A DNA stretch of 64,000 nucleotides. It comes from Acidovorax sp. GW101-3H11. GTDB taxonomy: Bacteria > Pseudomonadota > Gammaproteobacteria > Burkholderiales > Burkholderiaceae_C. Every line of letters begins with the position of its first letter. Position 1 is the first letter of the stretch. Shown in pieces: positions 36,806-45,148 of the stretch. The notes below the pieces were generated by a model. It saw only the letters and a list, made by a program, of their open reading frames with translations, was not told the origin of the DNA and made no database searches. Location: assembly GCF_001633105.1 (NCBI RefSeq), contig NZ_LUKZ01000035.1, positions 8,959 through 72,958 of the forward strand, in the 5' to 3' direction. The translations under genes and the position numbers were made by a program.

Positions 36806-38656
36806 ATGTCGATGTTCAAGTCCCTCAAGGGGCAGATTCTGGTGTTGTCCACAATTTGCCTGGTGCTGGCCCTGCTGGTGCTGACGGTGGCGAACTTTCT
36901 GGTGGCGCGCAGCCAAGCGCGCGATGCGCTTCAAGAAGAGAGCCTGGCCACCGCCAAGAGCCATGTGGAAACCATTGAGGAGTGGGGGCGTGCCAAGGCC
37001 ATGATTGTGGCGGCATCCATCGGCGCCTTTGAAGATCCGGATCCCGTCAAAACTCTGGCCATCCTGCGCGATGCCGGCAAGTTCTCTACTGTGTATTTCG
37101 GGTATGCGGACAAGAAGTACGTGTTCTCCGAGCAGCGCAACCTGCCCCCCGACTACGATCCCACTGCCCGGCCCTGGTACAAGCAGGCTGCGGCGGCCGG
37201 TGCATCCGTCATCACGCCGCCCTACATTTCAGCTTCGGACGGCAAGCTGGTCGTCACGTTTGCCACCCCTGTCGGGGCGGGCAGTGCGCTTAAAGGCGTG
37301 GCAGCTGGGGATGTGTCCATGGAGTCGGTCGTGGCCACGGTGGCGTCTGTCAAGCCCACGCCCACGAGTTTTGGCTTCATGGCCTCCGCCGACGGCAAGA
37401 TCATTGCGCATCCAGATGCAGCGCTGACGCTCAAACCCCTGTCCGATCTGTCCAAGGATCTGTCCAGCGACAAGCTGAATGCTGCGGTTCAGTCCAAGAC
37501 TATGGTGCCCGTGGAAATCAATGGACGTCAGCGCCTTCTGACAGTGGTGCCCATTTCGGGCTCCAACTGGATGCTGGTGGTGGCGCTGGATGAATCGGAA
37601 GCCATGGCACCCATTCGTACCATGCTCACCTCCTCGGTGTTGTCGAGCATCGTGGTGCTGGCGATAGCAGTGGCCCTGCTGGCGGCGGTGTTGACCCAGC
37701 GGCTGCGTAGGCTCACGCTGGTGCGCGACGCCATGCACGAGGTGGGAGCGGGCGATGGCGATCTTTCGCGCCGCATCGACACGCATGGCGAGGACGAACT
37801 GGCGCAGATCGCCGCCAGCTTCAACAGCTTTGCGGGCAAGCTCTCGGGCGTGCTGGCGCAGATCCGCGATGCCAGCAGCTCGGTGCGCGTGGCGGCCGAG
37901 GAGATCGCCACCGGCAACCACGACCTGAGCGGGCGCACCGAACTCACCGCGTCCAGCCTGCAGGAGACATCTGCTTCCATGCAGCAGCTCACCGAAACCG
38001 TGCGCCACAACGCAGACTCCGCCCGCCAGGCCAACCAGCTGGTGGCCCAGGCGTCCAACGTGGCCCAGCATGGCGGCCAGGTGGTGGGCAATGTGGTCAC
38101 CACCATGGACCAGATCAATGCTGCGTCGCGAAAGATCAACGACATCATCGGCGTCATCGACGGCATTGCCTTCCAGACCAACATCCTCGCGCTGAACGCC
38201 GCCGTGGAAGCCGCTCGTGCAGGTGAACAAGGCCGGGGTTTTGCCGTGGTGGCAGGCGAGGTGCGCAGTCTGGCCCAGCGCAGCGCCGAGGCGGCGCGCG
38301 AGATCAAGACGCTGATCAACACCTCGGTGGAGCAGGTCGAGAACGGTTCGCGCCTGGTGCATGACGCAGGCACGACCATGAACGACATCGTCACCTCGGT
38401 GCAGCGCGTCACGGACATCATGGCCGAGATCACCGCCTCCACCAACGAGCAAAGCACCAGCATCAACGAGGTCGGCCAGGCCGTGGCACAGCTCGACCAG
38501 ATGACCCAGCAGAACGCCGCGCTGGTGGAAGAAAGCGCCGCAGCGGCACAAAGCCTCAAGGACCAGTCGGTGCGGCTGTCTGAAGTGGTGGGCACCTTCC
38601 GCCTGTCCACGGACGCGTCGCACACCGCCCCGCGTTTGTCGGCGCCCGGCGGTTGA
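36806..38656 (+). CDS. methyl-accepting chemotaxis protein with periplasmic dCache-like sensor
   Basis: This chemoreceptor of 616 residues has TM1 at about residues 10-33 and a periplasmic sensor of about 240 residues with Cache features ([45 protein letters not shown]). TM2 lies near residue 275, then a HAMP segment and a signalling domain with the invariant hairpin [44 protein letters not shown]. The short tail lacks a CheR-binding pentapeptide. It reports small-molecule ligands to CheA; the ligand is unknown. AGGAG lies before ATG 36806. It stands alone. Confidence 0.93.
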   Translation: MSMFKSLKGQILVLSTICLVLALLVLTVANFLVARSQARDALQEESLATAKSHVETIEEWGRAKAMIVAASIGAFEDPDPVKTLAILRDAGKFSTVYFGYADKKYVFSEQRNLPPDYDPTARPWYKQAAAAGASVITPPYISASDGKLVVTFATPVGAGSALKGVAAGDVSMESVVATVASVKPTPTSFGFMASADGKIIAHPDAALTLKPLSDLSKDLSSDKLNAAVQSKTMVPVEINGRQRLLTVVPISGSNWMLVVALDESEAMAPIRTMLTSSVLSSIVVLAIAVALLAAVLTQRLRRLTLVRDAMHEVGAGDGDLSRRIDTHGEDELAQIAASFNSFAGKLSGVLAQIRDASSSVRVAAEEIATGNHDLSGRTELTASSLQETSASMQQLTETVRHNADSARQANQLVAQASNVAQHGGQVVGNVVTTMDQINAASRKINDIIGVIDGIAFQTNILALNAAVEAARAGEQGRGFAVVAGEVRSLAQRSAEAAREIKTLINTSVEQVENGSRLVHDAGTTMNDIVTSVQRVTDIMAEITASTNEQSTSINEVGQAVAQLDQMTQQNAALVEESAAAAQSLKDQSVRLSEVVGTFRLSTDASHTAPRLSAPGG

Positions 38657-38809
38657 GGTGCTTTCGGCGCACGCAGGCTGGGTGACGGCGGGCGAGGGCG
38701 GGCGGGGGCGCCCGCGATAATCGGCGCCCATGCCCTGCTGCCCTGTTTGTTTTGCCGATCCTGCCTCTGCCCCTCGGCTAGGCCCCCGCCCGGCGCGAGG
38801 GCTGCTGGC

Positions 38810-39760
38810 ATGACCCAATCCTTCGACGCCGCCCTGCAGGCTTTTGCGCCCGCACTGCCCCTGGCCGTGGCGCTGAGCGGGGGGGCGGATTCCACCGCCC
38901 TGCTGCTGGCCTGCGCCCGGCGTTGGCCTGGCCAGGTGCGGGCCATCCATGTGCACCATGGCCTGCAGGCAGCAGCCGATGGTTTCGAGCAGCATTGCAT
39001 CGCGCTGTGCCAGCGGCTGGACGTGCCACTGGTGGTGCAGCGCCTCGATGCCCGCCACGCCCCCGGCCAGAGCCCGGAAGACGCAGCGCGACAGGCCAGA
39101 TACCAGGCTTTTGAGGCCTTTGCGCGCGACCACATTCCAAAAAATGCTATTAAATCAATAGCATTGGCGCAGCATGCCGACGACCAGGCCGAAACCCTGT
39201 TGCTGGCGCTGTCGCGCGGGGCAGGCGTGGCAGGCCTGGCCGCGATGCCCGCCCGCTGGGAGCGCGCGGGCATCGTCTGGCACCGCCCCCTGCTGCAGGT
39301 GGCAGGGGCAGATGTGCGCCACTGGCTGCGCGCGCAGGGCCAAGCCTGGGTGGAAGACCCCACCAACACCGACGAGCGCTTCACGCGCAACCGCATCCGC
39401 GCCCAGTTGCTGCCTGCTCTGGACGCGGCATTCCCGTCTTTTCGCGACACCTTTGCGCGCTCGGCCGACAACGCCGCCCAGGCTGCCGAACTGCTGCACG
39501 AGCTGGCGCAGCAGGACCTGGCCCTGGTGGGGATGCCCCCACAGATCAAGGCCCTGCAGGGACTCAGCCGTGCACGGCAGGCCAACGTGCTGCGCCACTG
39601 GCTGCGTCTGGCCCACCACACCACGCCCGCTGCGGCGCAGCTGGGCGAGTTGCTCGACCAGATCCTGGCCTGCACCACCCGTGGCCATCAGATCCGCATC
39701 AAGGTGGGGCGTGGTTTTGTGGTGCGCTCAGGCTCTGGGCTGGATTGGTCCAGTCCTTAG
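38810..39760 (+). CDS. tilS: tRNA(Ile)-lysidine synthetase
   Basis: This 316-residue N-type ATP pyrophosphatase changes C34 of tRNA-Ile(CAU) to lysidine. SGGADSTALLLACA is the PP-loop, VHHGLQAAADGFEQHC follows, and ALAQHADDQAETLLLALSRGAG plus EDPTNTDERFTRNRIRAQLLP are family motifs. Just before AQHADDQAE the residues HIPKNAIKSI are encoded by a short AT-rich palindrome that looks inserted. The start is ATG 38810. Confidence 0.94.
   Translation: MTQSFDAALQAFAPALPLAVALSGGADSTALLLACARRWPGQVRAIHVHHGLQAAADGFEQHCIALCQRLDVPLVVQRLDARHAPGQSPEDAARQARYQAFEAFARDHIPKNAIKSIALAQHADDQAETLLLALSRGAGVAGLAAMPARWERAGIVWHRPLLQVAGADVRHWLRAQGQAWVEDPTNTDERFTRNRIRAQLLPALDAAFPSFRDTFARSADNAAQAAELLHELAQQDLALVGMPPQIKALQGLSRARQANVLRHWLRLAHHTTPAAAQLGELLDQILACTTRGHQIRIKVGRGFVVRSGSGLDWSSP
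39144..39164. repeat. short SIR-end palindrome inside tilS
   Basis: ATGCTATT-AAATC-AATAGCAT is a perfect 8-bp-arm palindrome like the CTATT/AATAG end of the SIR family, read in frame within tilS. It is AT-rich in a GC-rich gene. Confidence 0.55.
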
Positions 39761-39830
39761 GCCCGCAACCCTACGCGCACGCAACGCTGCGCCACAGCCG
39801 CCCACTGCGGCACTTGAAAGAACACAAAAA

Positions 39831-40400
39831 ATGGAACAAGCCATCGTCTCCGGCATTTCCGTCAATCGTGACTTGGCCAAGGTCTCCGTGCTCGGTGTAC
39901 CCCACCGACCCGGCATTGCCAGCCATATCCTGCGCACCCTGGCCGATGCGTACATTGAGGCGGGTGCGATCGTCCAGAACATGGGCAAGGACGGCAAGAC
40001 CGATCTCAGCTTCACGCTGCATCGCAATGACTGCGCGCGCGCCATGGAACTGTTGCGGAATCCAGTGCTTCCCGCACTGGGCGCACGGGAAGTCGTGGGG
40101 GACACCGGTGTGTGCGAAGTCAGCATCGTTGGCACCGGCACGCGCAGCCATGTGGGTGTGGCCAGCAAGATGTTCGGCACGCTCCGCGAAGCGGGCATCC
40201 AGGCCCAGATGATCTCCGCCTCTGAGGCCAAGACCTCGGTGGTGATCGATGCAACGCAGGTGGAACTGGCCGTGCGCAGCCTGCGCGAGGCCTTCGCATG
40301 GGATCCGCAGGCCGCCCAGGCTGCCGGAATCGCCTCCGAAATGAGGCATAATAGCGGGATTGGAAACGTGACCGAGTGGCCGAAGGTGCTCCCCTGCTAA
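39831..40400 (+). CDS. free-standing ACT-domain protein resembling the C-terminus of aspartate kinase
   Basis: This 189-residue protein consists only of the tandem ACT regulatory part of aspartokinase LysC: EQAIVSGISVNRDLAKVSVLGVPHRPGIASHIL, then VVGDTGVCEVSIVGTGTRSHVGVASKMFGTLREAGIQAQMISASE. The kinase domain is absent; only 70 bp separate it from tilS. It may be a stand-alone regulatory subunit, like the beta subunit of some aspartokinases, or a decaying partial lysC copy. The substitutions at otherwise conserved sites fit relaxed or changed ligand binding. The stop codon TAA lies inside the tRNA-Ser gene downstream, so the last 13 codons overlap that tRNA. Confidence 0.75.
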   Translation: MEQAIVSGISVNRDLAKVSVLGVPHRPGIASHILRTLADAYIEAGAIVQNMGKDGKTDLSFTLHRNDCARAMELLRNPVLPALGAREVVGDTGVCEVSIVGTGTRSHVGVASKMFGTLREAGIQAQMISASEAKTSVVIDATQVELAVRSLREAFAWDPQAAQAAGIASEMRHNSGIGNVTEWPKVLPC

Positions 40401-40454
40401 GGGAGTATGGGGTGTAGAGCCTCATCGAGGGTTCGAATCCCTCCGTTTCCGCCA
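40362..40454 (+). tRNA. tRNA-Ser (anticodon GCU)
   Basis: The acceptor stem GGAAACG pairs with CGTTTCC, followed by discriminator G and an encoded CCA. The anticodon stem CTCCC/GGGAG encloses CTGCTAA with anticodon GCT at 40396-40398. A long variable arm typical of tRNA-Ser follows, and the T arm has GGTTCGAATCC. An integrative element is inserted at its 3' end, which it preserves. Confidence 0.97.
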
Positions 40455-40458
40455 AGAT
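40441..40458 (+). other. attL
   Basis: This is the left copy of the 18-bp repeat CTCCGTTTCCGCCAAGAT, overlapping the 3' end of the tRNA-Ser gene, so the tRNA stays intact after integration. Confidence 0.9.
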
Positions 40459-40460
40459 TG

Positions 40461-40492
40461 ACCCTAAGTGATTGATTCACTTAGGGTTTTTT
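40461..40492 (+). terminator. terminator delivered by the element behind tRNA-Ser
   Basis: ACCCTAAGTGA-TTGAT-TCACTTAGGGT is a perfect 11-bp stem followed by a run of T. It lies 3 bp inside the element and now ends tRNA-Ser transcription. The original terminator remains beyond attR at 47097. Confidence 0.9.
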
Positions 40493-40509
40493 CTTTGGCG
40501 GGTGACATT

Positions 40510-40531
40510 CCCGCCCAAACACCCGCCCAAA
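40510..40531. repeat. left integrase arm-type site
   Basis: Two direct copies of CCCGCCCAAA (22 bp in total with the joining CA) lie 52 bp from attL. The identical 22-bp block recurs at 46926-46947 near the other end. Position and duplication fit arm-type binding sites of the integrase. Confidence 0.65.
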
Positions 40532-40578
40532 GTCAACCCGGTAGGGTCTGCAATTGATTGCAGGATGCGGAGGGGGCT

Positions 40579-41064
40579 TCAAGGTGTTGTGCTCGGCACG
40601 AATCCATAGCCGGGATCGCGTGAAAAGGTGAAGCTAGACCGGATGGACTTGCCCTTTATCGGGTGTAGGGTCACTGTCACACGTAGCCGCTTGCGGCCCT
40701 CGTGAACATCCGCGCCCATGGGTTCGGGGAGTGCCACGTCTAGCCATAACTCCTTGCTTTCGTTTGTGGCGATGGTTCCCGCTACAGCCTTGCCACCAAT
40801 TTTGGCCGTGAGGGCTGCACCGTCCAAGGTGGCTTGCACTTCCGTTCTGGCAATCTCGCCTACTGCACTGCCGTGATTTGTGATTTTGGCCTTGAAAGTG
40901 TTTTCGCCGTCGTTAAGGGCCAAGTACATCAGGGCTACCTCATCAATTCGCACATCGGGCTTCGGGGTCTGTCTCCAAGCTGCCCAGTACGTAGCACCCG
41001 CCCCCAAAAATGCACCTGCTACCCCAGCAGCGGCGATAGCCATGTTTGCATAGTCGCAATTCAT
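40579..41064 (-). CDS. membrane-anchored protein of unknown function
   Basis: This 161-residue protein has a short N-terminal segment and one hydrophobic helix (MAIAAAGVAGAFLGAGATYWAAW, about residues 8-30), followed by a soluble beta-rich domain (FKAKITNHGSAVGEIARTEV to SIRSSFTFSRDPGYGF) resembling immunoglobulin-like folds. AAGGAGGG precedes ATG 41064 on the minus strand, and the upstream frame is not needed. One palindrome-family copy lies in its leader. It is the gene next to attL, a position where elements often carry cargo. I recognise no family. Confidence 0.65.
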   Translation of the reverse strand: MNCDYANMAIAAAGVAGAFLGAGATYWAAWRQTPKPDVRIDEVALMYLALNDGENTFKAKITNHGSAVGEIARTEVQATLDGAALTAKIGGKAVAGTIATNESKELWLDVALPEPMGADVHEGRKRLRVTVTLHPIKGKSIRSSFTFSRDPGYGFVPSTTP

Positions 41065-41153
41065 CGTCTTCCCTCCTTGTTGTCCTAAGTCTAGGGGCTT
41101 GCAATCAGTTGCAGGCACCAAGAAGCCGCGTTGCAGCGGCTTATGTGTAGGGG

Positions 41154-41411
41154 TCAGGGAAGGGACGGGGTAAGGGCCGTGCCCTGTACGCGCATGCGGC
41201 GTTCTACATCCTTGAGCAAGTCCGACGGCGTGACGTCGAGTGCGTCACATAGGCGGAACATCAGGCGCACGCTCGGACTGTTGCGGCCAAGCTCAATCAG
41301 GGACACATAGTTGCGGTCAACCCCAGCCCGCAACGCCAAGTCCGTTTGCGTCCATTTCCGCTTTGTGCGTGCATGCCGCAGTGCCTGCCCGAATGCCTGA
41401 TCTGGTTCCAA
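41154..41411 (-). CDS. Xre-family HTH regulator
   Basis: This is an 85-residue single-domain Cro/C1-type protein: FGQALRHARTKRKWTQTDLALRAGVDRNYVSLIELGRNSPSVRLMFRLCDALDVTPSDLL. It lies divergent to the zinc-ribbon gene, and a perfect palindrome sits 5 bp before its start codon, so it should repress its own promoter and possibly the divergent one. It is the best candidate for the lysogeny-type switch of the element. Confidence 0.88.
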   Translation of the reverse strand: MEPDQAFGQALRHARTKRKWTQTDLALRAGVDRNYVSLIELGRNSPSVRLMFRLCDALDVTPSDLLKDVERRMRVQGTALTPSLP

Positions 41412-41415
41412 GTTG

Positions 41416-41437
41416 CTTGCTCAAAATATTGAGCAAG
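41416..41437. promoter_or_regulatory. palindromic operator of the Xre regulator
   Basis: CTTGCTCAA and TTGAGCAAG are perfect inverse 9-bp arms around AATA. The site is in the 90-bp divergent gap, immediately upstream of the xre start codon. Confidence 0.8.
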
Positions 41438-41501
41438 GTTCAGCCGTGATACCCTCAGAAATTCCGTATATATGCTGCAAAACGAGGAAGGAGCAAAACA
41501 A

Positions 41502-41966
41502 ATGGCGATGACCACATGCAAGGAGTGCGGGAAGCCAGTCAGTACAGAGGCGAAGGCTTGCCCGCACTGTGGGGCAGCGGCTCCCGCTAAGAAGAAGGCC
41601 AAGGGAGGAATTGGCAAGTGGCTGCTGATCGTTTTCGCTATCGGCGTTGTCGCCGCCGTCTTACCGAAGAAAGACAAGGCTGCCGCATCGAGTGCAGCGC
41701 CGAAGGCTGTGGCGGTACAGCCCAAGGAAAAGAAGGCAGAGGCGAAGGCCGAAGCACCCAATACGGATCAATGCTTCTATCGAGGCAAGGCGCTGGCCGG
41801 TGTGTACCTTGCGAACTTCTCAAAGATGGCGAGTGCTGACGTGATGGCATCCAATGTCATGCGGGAGGGCTGCGATAAAGTTGCAGAGGAACAGAAGACG
41901 GGTGATGCCTGTGTTCGCTCTTGCGAGATTGGATTCAAGCAAGAGGCGCGAACGGCCTTCAAGTAG
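41502..41966 (+). CDS. zinc-ribbon membrane protein
   Basis: This 154-residue protein has an N-terminal zinc ribbon (TTCKECGKPVSTEAKACPHCGAAAP; four cysteines), one transmembrane helix (WLLIVFAIGVVAAVL), a Lys/Ala-rich linker and a C-terminal part with four more cysteines (DQCFYRG, MREGCDK, DACVRSCEIGF). AAGGAG lies before ATG 41502. It is the only rightward gene of the element and is divergent from the Xre gene. Function unknown; it may be a membrane-located cargo protein. Confidence 0.75.
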   Translation: MAMTTCKECGKPVSTEAKACPHCGAAAPAKKKAKGGIGKWLLIVFAIGVVAAVLPKKDKAAASSAAPKAVAVQPKEKKAEAKAEAPNTDQCFYRGKALAGVYLANFSKMASADVMASNVMREGCDKVAEEQKTGDACVRSCEIGFKQEARTAFK

Positions 41967-42027
41967 TAGGGCGCACTGCGTGCAATCAATTGCAAACAGC
42001 AATAAGCCCCATTGCTGGGGCGAGTGG

Positions 42028-42426
42028 CTACGGCCTTTCGGTCGCCATTACAGATTCAAAGATAGACCTGTTCAAAGCGGCTTCTTCCTCTTCTGGATCG
42101 GCAGGGATGCGGGCCAGAACCTCCTTCGCGGCCCACATGCGTTGCGATGGGTTCGGGGAGGAGAGGCCATCCGTGAATACTCTCAGTGCCTTGCGGCGTA
42201 AGTGCTTGTGGAATGCAGCATCGTCTAGGCTGCGGGAGTAAATCTCGTCTTCCAAGCGGGCATGGAATACGGGGTCTTGCATCCATGCTGTGACAGTCTG
42301 GGGACTGGTGCCCGCAAACTCGGCTGCTGCTGCCTGAGTCATGCCTTCTGCCAGTGCAATGACGGCTTTTATCTGTCGATTTGACAAGGGTTTTTGCGGG
42401 CTGGGCTTGGAATAGGCGACGGTCAT
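42028..42426 (-). CDS. HTH protein resembling phage terminase small subunits
   Basis: This 132-residue protein has an N-terminal helix-turn-helix (LSNRQIKAVIALAEGMTQAAAAEFAGTSPQTVTAWMQDPVFHARLEDEI) of the type found in small terminase subunits and related phage regulators. A helical region (DAAFHKHLRRKALRVFTDGLSSPNPSQRMWAAKEVLARIP) follows. In phage satellites such proteins redirect packaging of helper-phage capsids; that role here is inference. No large terminase is present. Confidence 0.65.
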   Translation of the reverse strand: MTVAYSKPSPQKPLSNRQIKAVIALAEGMTQAAAAEFAGTSPQTVTAWMQDPVFHARLEDEIYSRSLDDAAFHKHLRRKALRVFTDGLSSPNPSQRMWAAKEVLARIPADPEEEEAALNRSIFESVMATERP

Positions 42427-42565
42427 AGGTTCACATTTGTTCTGGGTACTTCAACCTGTGGAATAGCGTTCCCCTGCCTTGGAATAGCGCGGCTGTTTGT
42501 CACGCTGGAAGAGGTCAGGGATAGGCGCGTATGGTGTTGGTGATGCCTACCCCTGAGCATCTTGC

Positions 42566-43288
42566 TTATGCCTTGGTGCCCGCAGCGCTATAGGGTCTGA
42601 AAGCGGTGTTCGCTGGCAAGGGTTTGTCAGTGCCTCCCAGAAGCTGCACAGCCAGTTGAGCACCATGGTTACGGAGGCTCCACGCATCTCCACGGCCACC
42701 CTGTGGAACTTGATCTTGTCGGGTCGGTGCGATCTGAGCAAAGGCGCTACGCTTGGCGTTGAACTGCTCCTGTGCGTCTTCCTTCTGGCGTCGAGCCAGG
42801 GCGTTGTCGATTTCGCCCCGCAACTCCTTGAGGGTGACGGTATCGCGGGAGGGTTTGGCGGGCACCTTGGGGGTGTTCGCGGCGCGGCGCGGTGCTGATG
42901 CGGTGGACTGAGGTTGATTCGGTGCGAGTCCTTGCCGCTGGCGTTCCTCTTCCACTTGCTGGCGCTGCTGCGGCTGGGTCGGTTTTGCAATTGATTGCAC
43001 GGGCGCTGCCTTTGCAATTGATTGCAGGACGGGTGCCGCTTTCGCCACGGTCTGCGGCGTGGGCTTACTACCACGCAGGATTTCAGCGAACCCCAGGCCG
43101 GTGGGCTTGGACTGGGCGGGCGCTTCTCCCTTGAATACGTGGCGCAGTTGGGACAGGTCGAGCATATTGTCTTCTCCTTTGTCGGATTTGAGGACGCGGA
43201 AGGGGATGCGATTTGCACCACGGGTAACCAGAGAAATGAAAGCCACTTTCGCTTCTTTCATCTGGCGCATAGTCGTTTTCACTCTCAT
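42566..43288 (-). CDS. low-complexity protein of unknown function
   Basis: This 240-residue protein has a conserved-looking N-terminus (KVAFISLVTRGANRIPFRVL, then MLDLSQLRHVF) faintly reminiscent of phage head-associated (XkdF-type) proteins. It continues into a Gln/Pro/Ala-rich, probably disordered region. Two copies of the 14-bp palindrome are translated as LQSIAK and VQSIAK within 30 codons. The C-terminus carries LKELRGEIDNALARRQKEDA, a likely coiled coil. A structural or scaffold role is only a guess. Confidence 0.6.
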   Translation of the reverse strand: MRVKTTMRQMKEAKVAFISLVTRGANRIPFRVLKSDKGEDNMLDLSQLRHVFKGEAPAQSKPTGLGFAEILRGSKPTPQTVAKAAPVLQSIAKAAPVQSIAKPTQPQQRQQVEEERQRQGLAPNQPQSTASAPRRAANTPKVPAKPSRDTVTLKELRGEIDNALARRQKEDAQEQFNAKRSAFAQIAPTRQDQVPQGGRGDAWSLRNHGAQLAVQLLGGTDKPLPANTAFRPYSAAGTKA

Positions 43289-43415
43289 GGTTGGGCCTCG
43301 TTAGTGGAAGGTTGATGATGAATTTCATTATATGAAATAGTTATGAGAAATTCAATCTATATGTCGTTTGCAATTGATTGCAGGACATTGATTTGACTAA
43401 CCGCGTCGGTGGGTC

Positions 43416-44555
43416 TCATGAGCACCCAAGCTCTTTTAGGTGCTGGGCGAGGGCCTCACCACTGAGGAAAAACGGCTTGTCGTCTTCCTCGTCTCCGTCA
43501 CCTTGTGCAACTGGTTTTGTTGGGGCTACGTCAATCTTTTGCTTAGGCGGTGTGATCGGTGCTGGAGCACTGAAGCCTACGGGCTGGAGATGAAAATCAG
43601 GTGCCTTGTCGAGTCCAATGGTCACAAGGTCATGAGTGGCGCTGAGTTTCTTTGTGGCAAGGTCATCCAAGCGATAGCGAACCTGTCGAATGAAGCGTTC
43701 AATCTCGTTCAGTTTCTTCTTCAGGCTGAGGGTGTAGCCATTTTCCGGCTGGGAAACCGCCCATTTGTATTCCTCCTCAAGCTCTCTAGCGATGTCCAGT
43801 TGCAGTTCAAGCGGGGACTTGTTTTTGTACATCCTGGCTTTGATGCGTTTATCCCACTCATGCGGTAGAAACAGGCCCTTTTCCAGTGGGGCCTCTCCAA
43901 AGAAGTCAGGAATCAGAGCCGAAGGAGAAGCTGTTGATGCTTCATAGGCTCCCCATTTTTGAAGCATGGCCTTGTGAAGTGCGTCTAGGCTGGGAAACTT
44001 GACCTTATTGTTCTTGCGGAACTGCCAAATTTGATTTTGGTTCCGGGTGATCCCAATCGCTTTGAGTTTTGCAATTAACTGGCTGTCAGAGATGTATTTA
44101 CCCTGCCACTTGATCTTGCGGGTGCCTTCGGCCTTTTCCAGGGCTTGGACAGCCTTGGAGGCCCATTCCAGATTGCCAATGCGGTAGCCCTTCAGGTCAT
44201 CAACACGATGGACTGAGGCTTGCTTTCCTTGGAGGGGGCAAGGCCCCATATGCCAAGCGATGTTGGGCCACACATCAAGCACAGGATCGTTGCCGTAGTG
44301 CTCCTTGCGCTTAAAGCTCTTCTTGCGGTCTTTGAACCAGTTTCCCAGCTTGCGTAATCCCATGTGGGAGTGGTTGCGAAAGTCAGTGCAGGTCGCCCCC
44401 TCCTTGAGTAGCGGGATCATGCGTTGAACGCTTGTCCTGTAGGCAATGTTGGACTCATACAAGGTCACAAGCTGGTCACTGGGAGGAATGTCTTTAGGCC
44501 ACTCATGGAACGGGAAAGAATGGTCTTTGTTTGAGGGTTGGAAAATGGCGGTCAT
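43416..44555 (-). CDS. HNH-like protein of the element
   Basis: This 379-residue protein has a central part (DVWPNIAWHMGPCPLQ, then VHRVDDLKGYRIGNLEWASKAVQ) resembling the phage HNH family in which a DRIDN-GxY-xxNCRWAT motif carries the active site, but the key histidine and asparagine positions are changed. A possible DNA-binding segment follows (YISDSQLIAKLKAIGITRNQNQIWQFRKN), then a long helical region. It lies beside the repeat-rich block at 44583-44773, so a role in replication or regulation of the element is possible. Confidence 0.55.
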   Translation of the reverse strand: MTAIFQPSNKDHSFPFHEWPKDIPPSDQLVTLYESNIAYRTSVQRMIPLLKEGATCTDFRNHSHMGLRKLGNWFKDRKKSFKRKEHYGNDPVLDVWPNIAWHMGPCPLQGKQASVHRVDDLKGYRIGNLEWASKAVQALEKAEGTRKIKWQGKYISDSQLIAKLKAIGITRNQNQIWQFRKNNKVKFPSLDALHKAMLQKWGAYEASTASPSALIPDFFGEAPLEKGLFLPHEWDKRIKARMYKNKSPLELQLDIARELEEEYKWAVSQPENGYTLSLKKKLNEIERFIRQVRYRLDDLATKKLSATHDLVTIGLDKAPDFHLQPVGFSAPAPITPPKQKIDVAPTKPVAQGDGDEEDDKPFFLSGEALAQHLKELGCS

Positions 44556-44582
44556 GTGCTCTTATCTTTTCGGTATTAGGTG

Positions 44583-44773
44583 GAGACCTGTCACTACCTT
44601 TTTGCCCGTTTGCGTGTTTTCAGAAAATCTGTGTTTTTGAGGCTTTCAGGCGCTTGTCTTTGACTTTTTGGTACTTTGGGCTGTTCGATATGTACCTGTC
44701 ACTTGACAGAATCCACCTGTCACTTTTTGGGCTTTTCGGTGTCCCGCCTGTCAGTTGACAGGTGCATATCGAA
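44583..44773. repeat. CCTGTCA repeats with 26-bp inverted repeat (origin- or operator-like)
   Basis: CCTGTCA-type units occur near 44586, 44694, 44715 and 44747. Two arms of 26 bases (44684-44709 and 44748-44773) are inverse complements at 23 positions, each with TTCGATATG outermost and an inner CTGTCA-nn-TGACAG. The block fills the 338-bp gene-free gap upstream of the HNH-like gene. Such direct and inverted units resemble iterons of replication origins or multi-site operators. Confidence 0.65.
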
Positions 44774-44893
44774 GTTGTTCGGAGGTTCTGGGGAGACCAC
44801 AATTCAGGTGCTGGGTTTGCTCGCCCGGCGTCCCTCAATTGATGGATCGGAATTGCCCCTCGGTCAGTAATGGTCGAGGGGATTTTTTCGTCC

Positions 44894-45148
44894 TTATCCG
44901 GTTGCTTGCGCCTTCTTTTCTTCGTCGTGCTGTAGCTGCTGGTGCAGTTCATAGATGCACGGTATTTCGTCCCAGTCGTCGCCATCCAGCGTTTCCAGCG
45001 TGAAGCGACGATGCTTTTGCAATGGGTTTGTGCCCGGTAGCTGCCAGTCCCTCACGATCAAGCCGCTGCCTTCCAGCAATTGATTGCAAAGGCGTGCCAC
45101 GATCTTTCCCTGTAGGCGGCGGGGAGGCTTTGCGGTTGGCTTATGCAT
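44894..45148 (-). CDS. small protein of unknown function
   Basis: This 84-residue protein has a basic N-terminus (MHKPTAKPPRRLQGKIVARL) and an acidic C-terminal half (LETLDGDDWDEIPCIYELHQQLQHDEEKK). It overlaps the upstream AlpA-like gene by 8 bp and is likely co-translated with it. A variant of the 14-bp palindrome encodes CNQLL in its N-terminal part. I recognise no family. Confidence 0.55.
   Translation of the reverse strand: MHKPTAKPPRRLQGKIVARLCNQLLEGSGLIVRDWQLPGTNPLQKHRRFTLETLDGDDWDEIPCIYELHQQLQHDEEKKAQATG

Noticed and set aside
44057-44085. TTTGCAATTAACTGGC considered as another copy of the 14-bp palindrome
   Set aside because: Only 10 of 14 positions match and the right arm is lost, so it was not counted.
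44620-44985. A 121-codon minus-strand frame across the repeat block
   Set aside because: Its sequence is translated CCTGTCA repeats, and it overlaps a better gene at 44894-45148.
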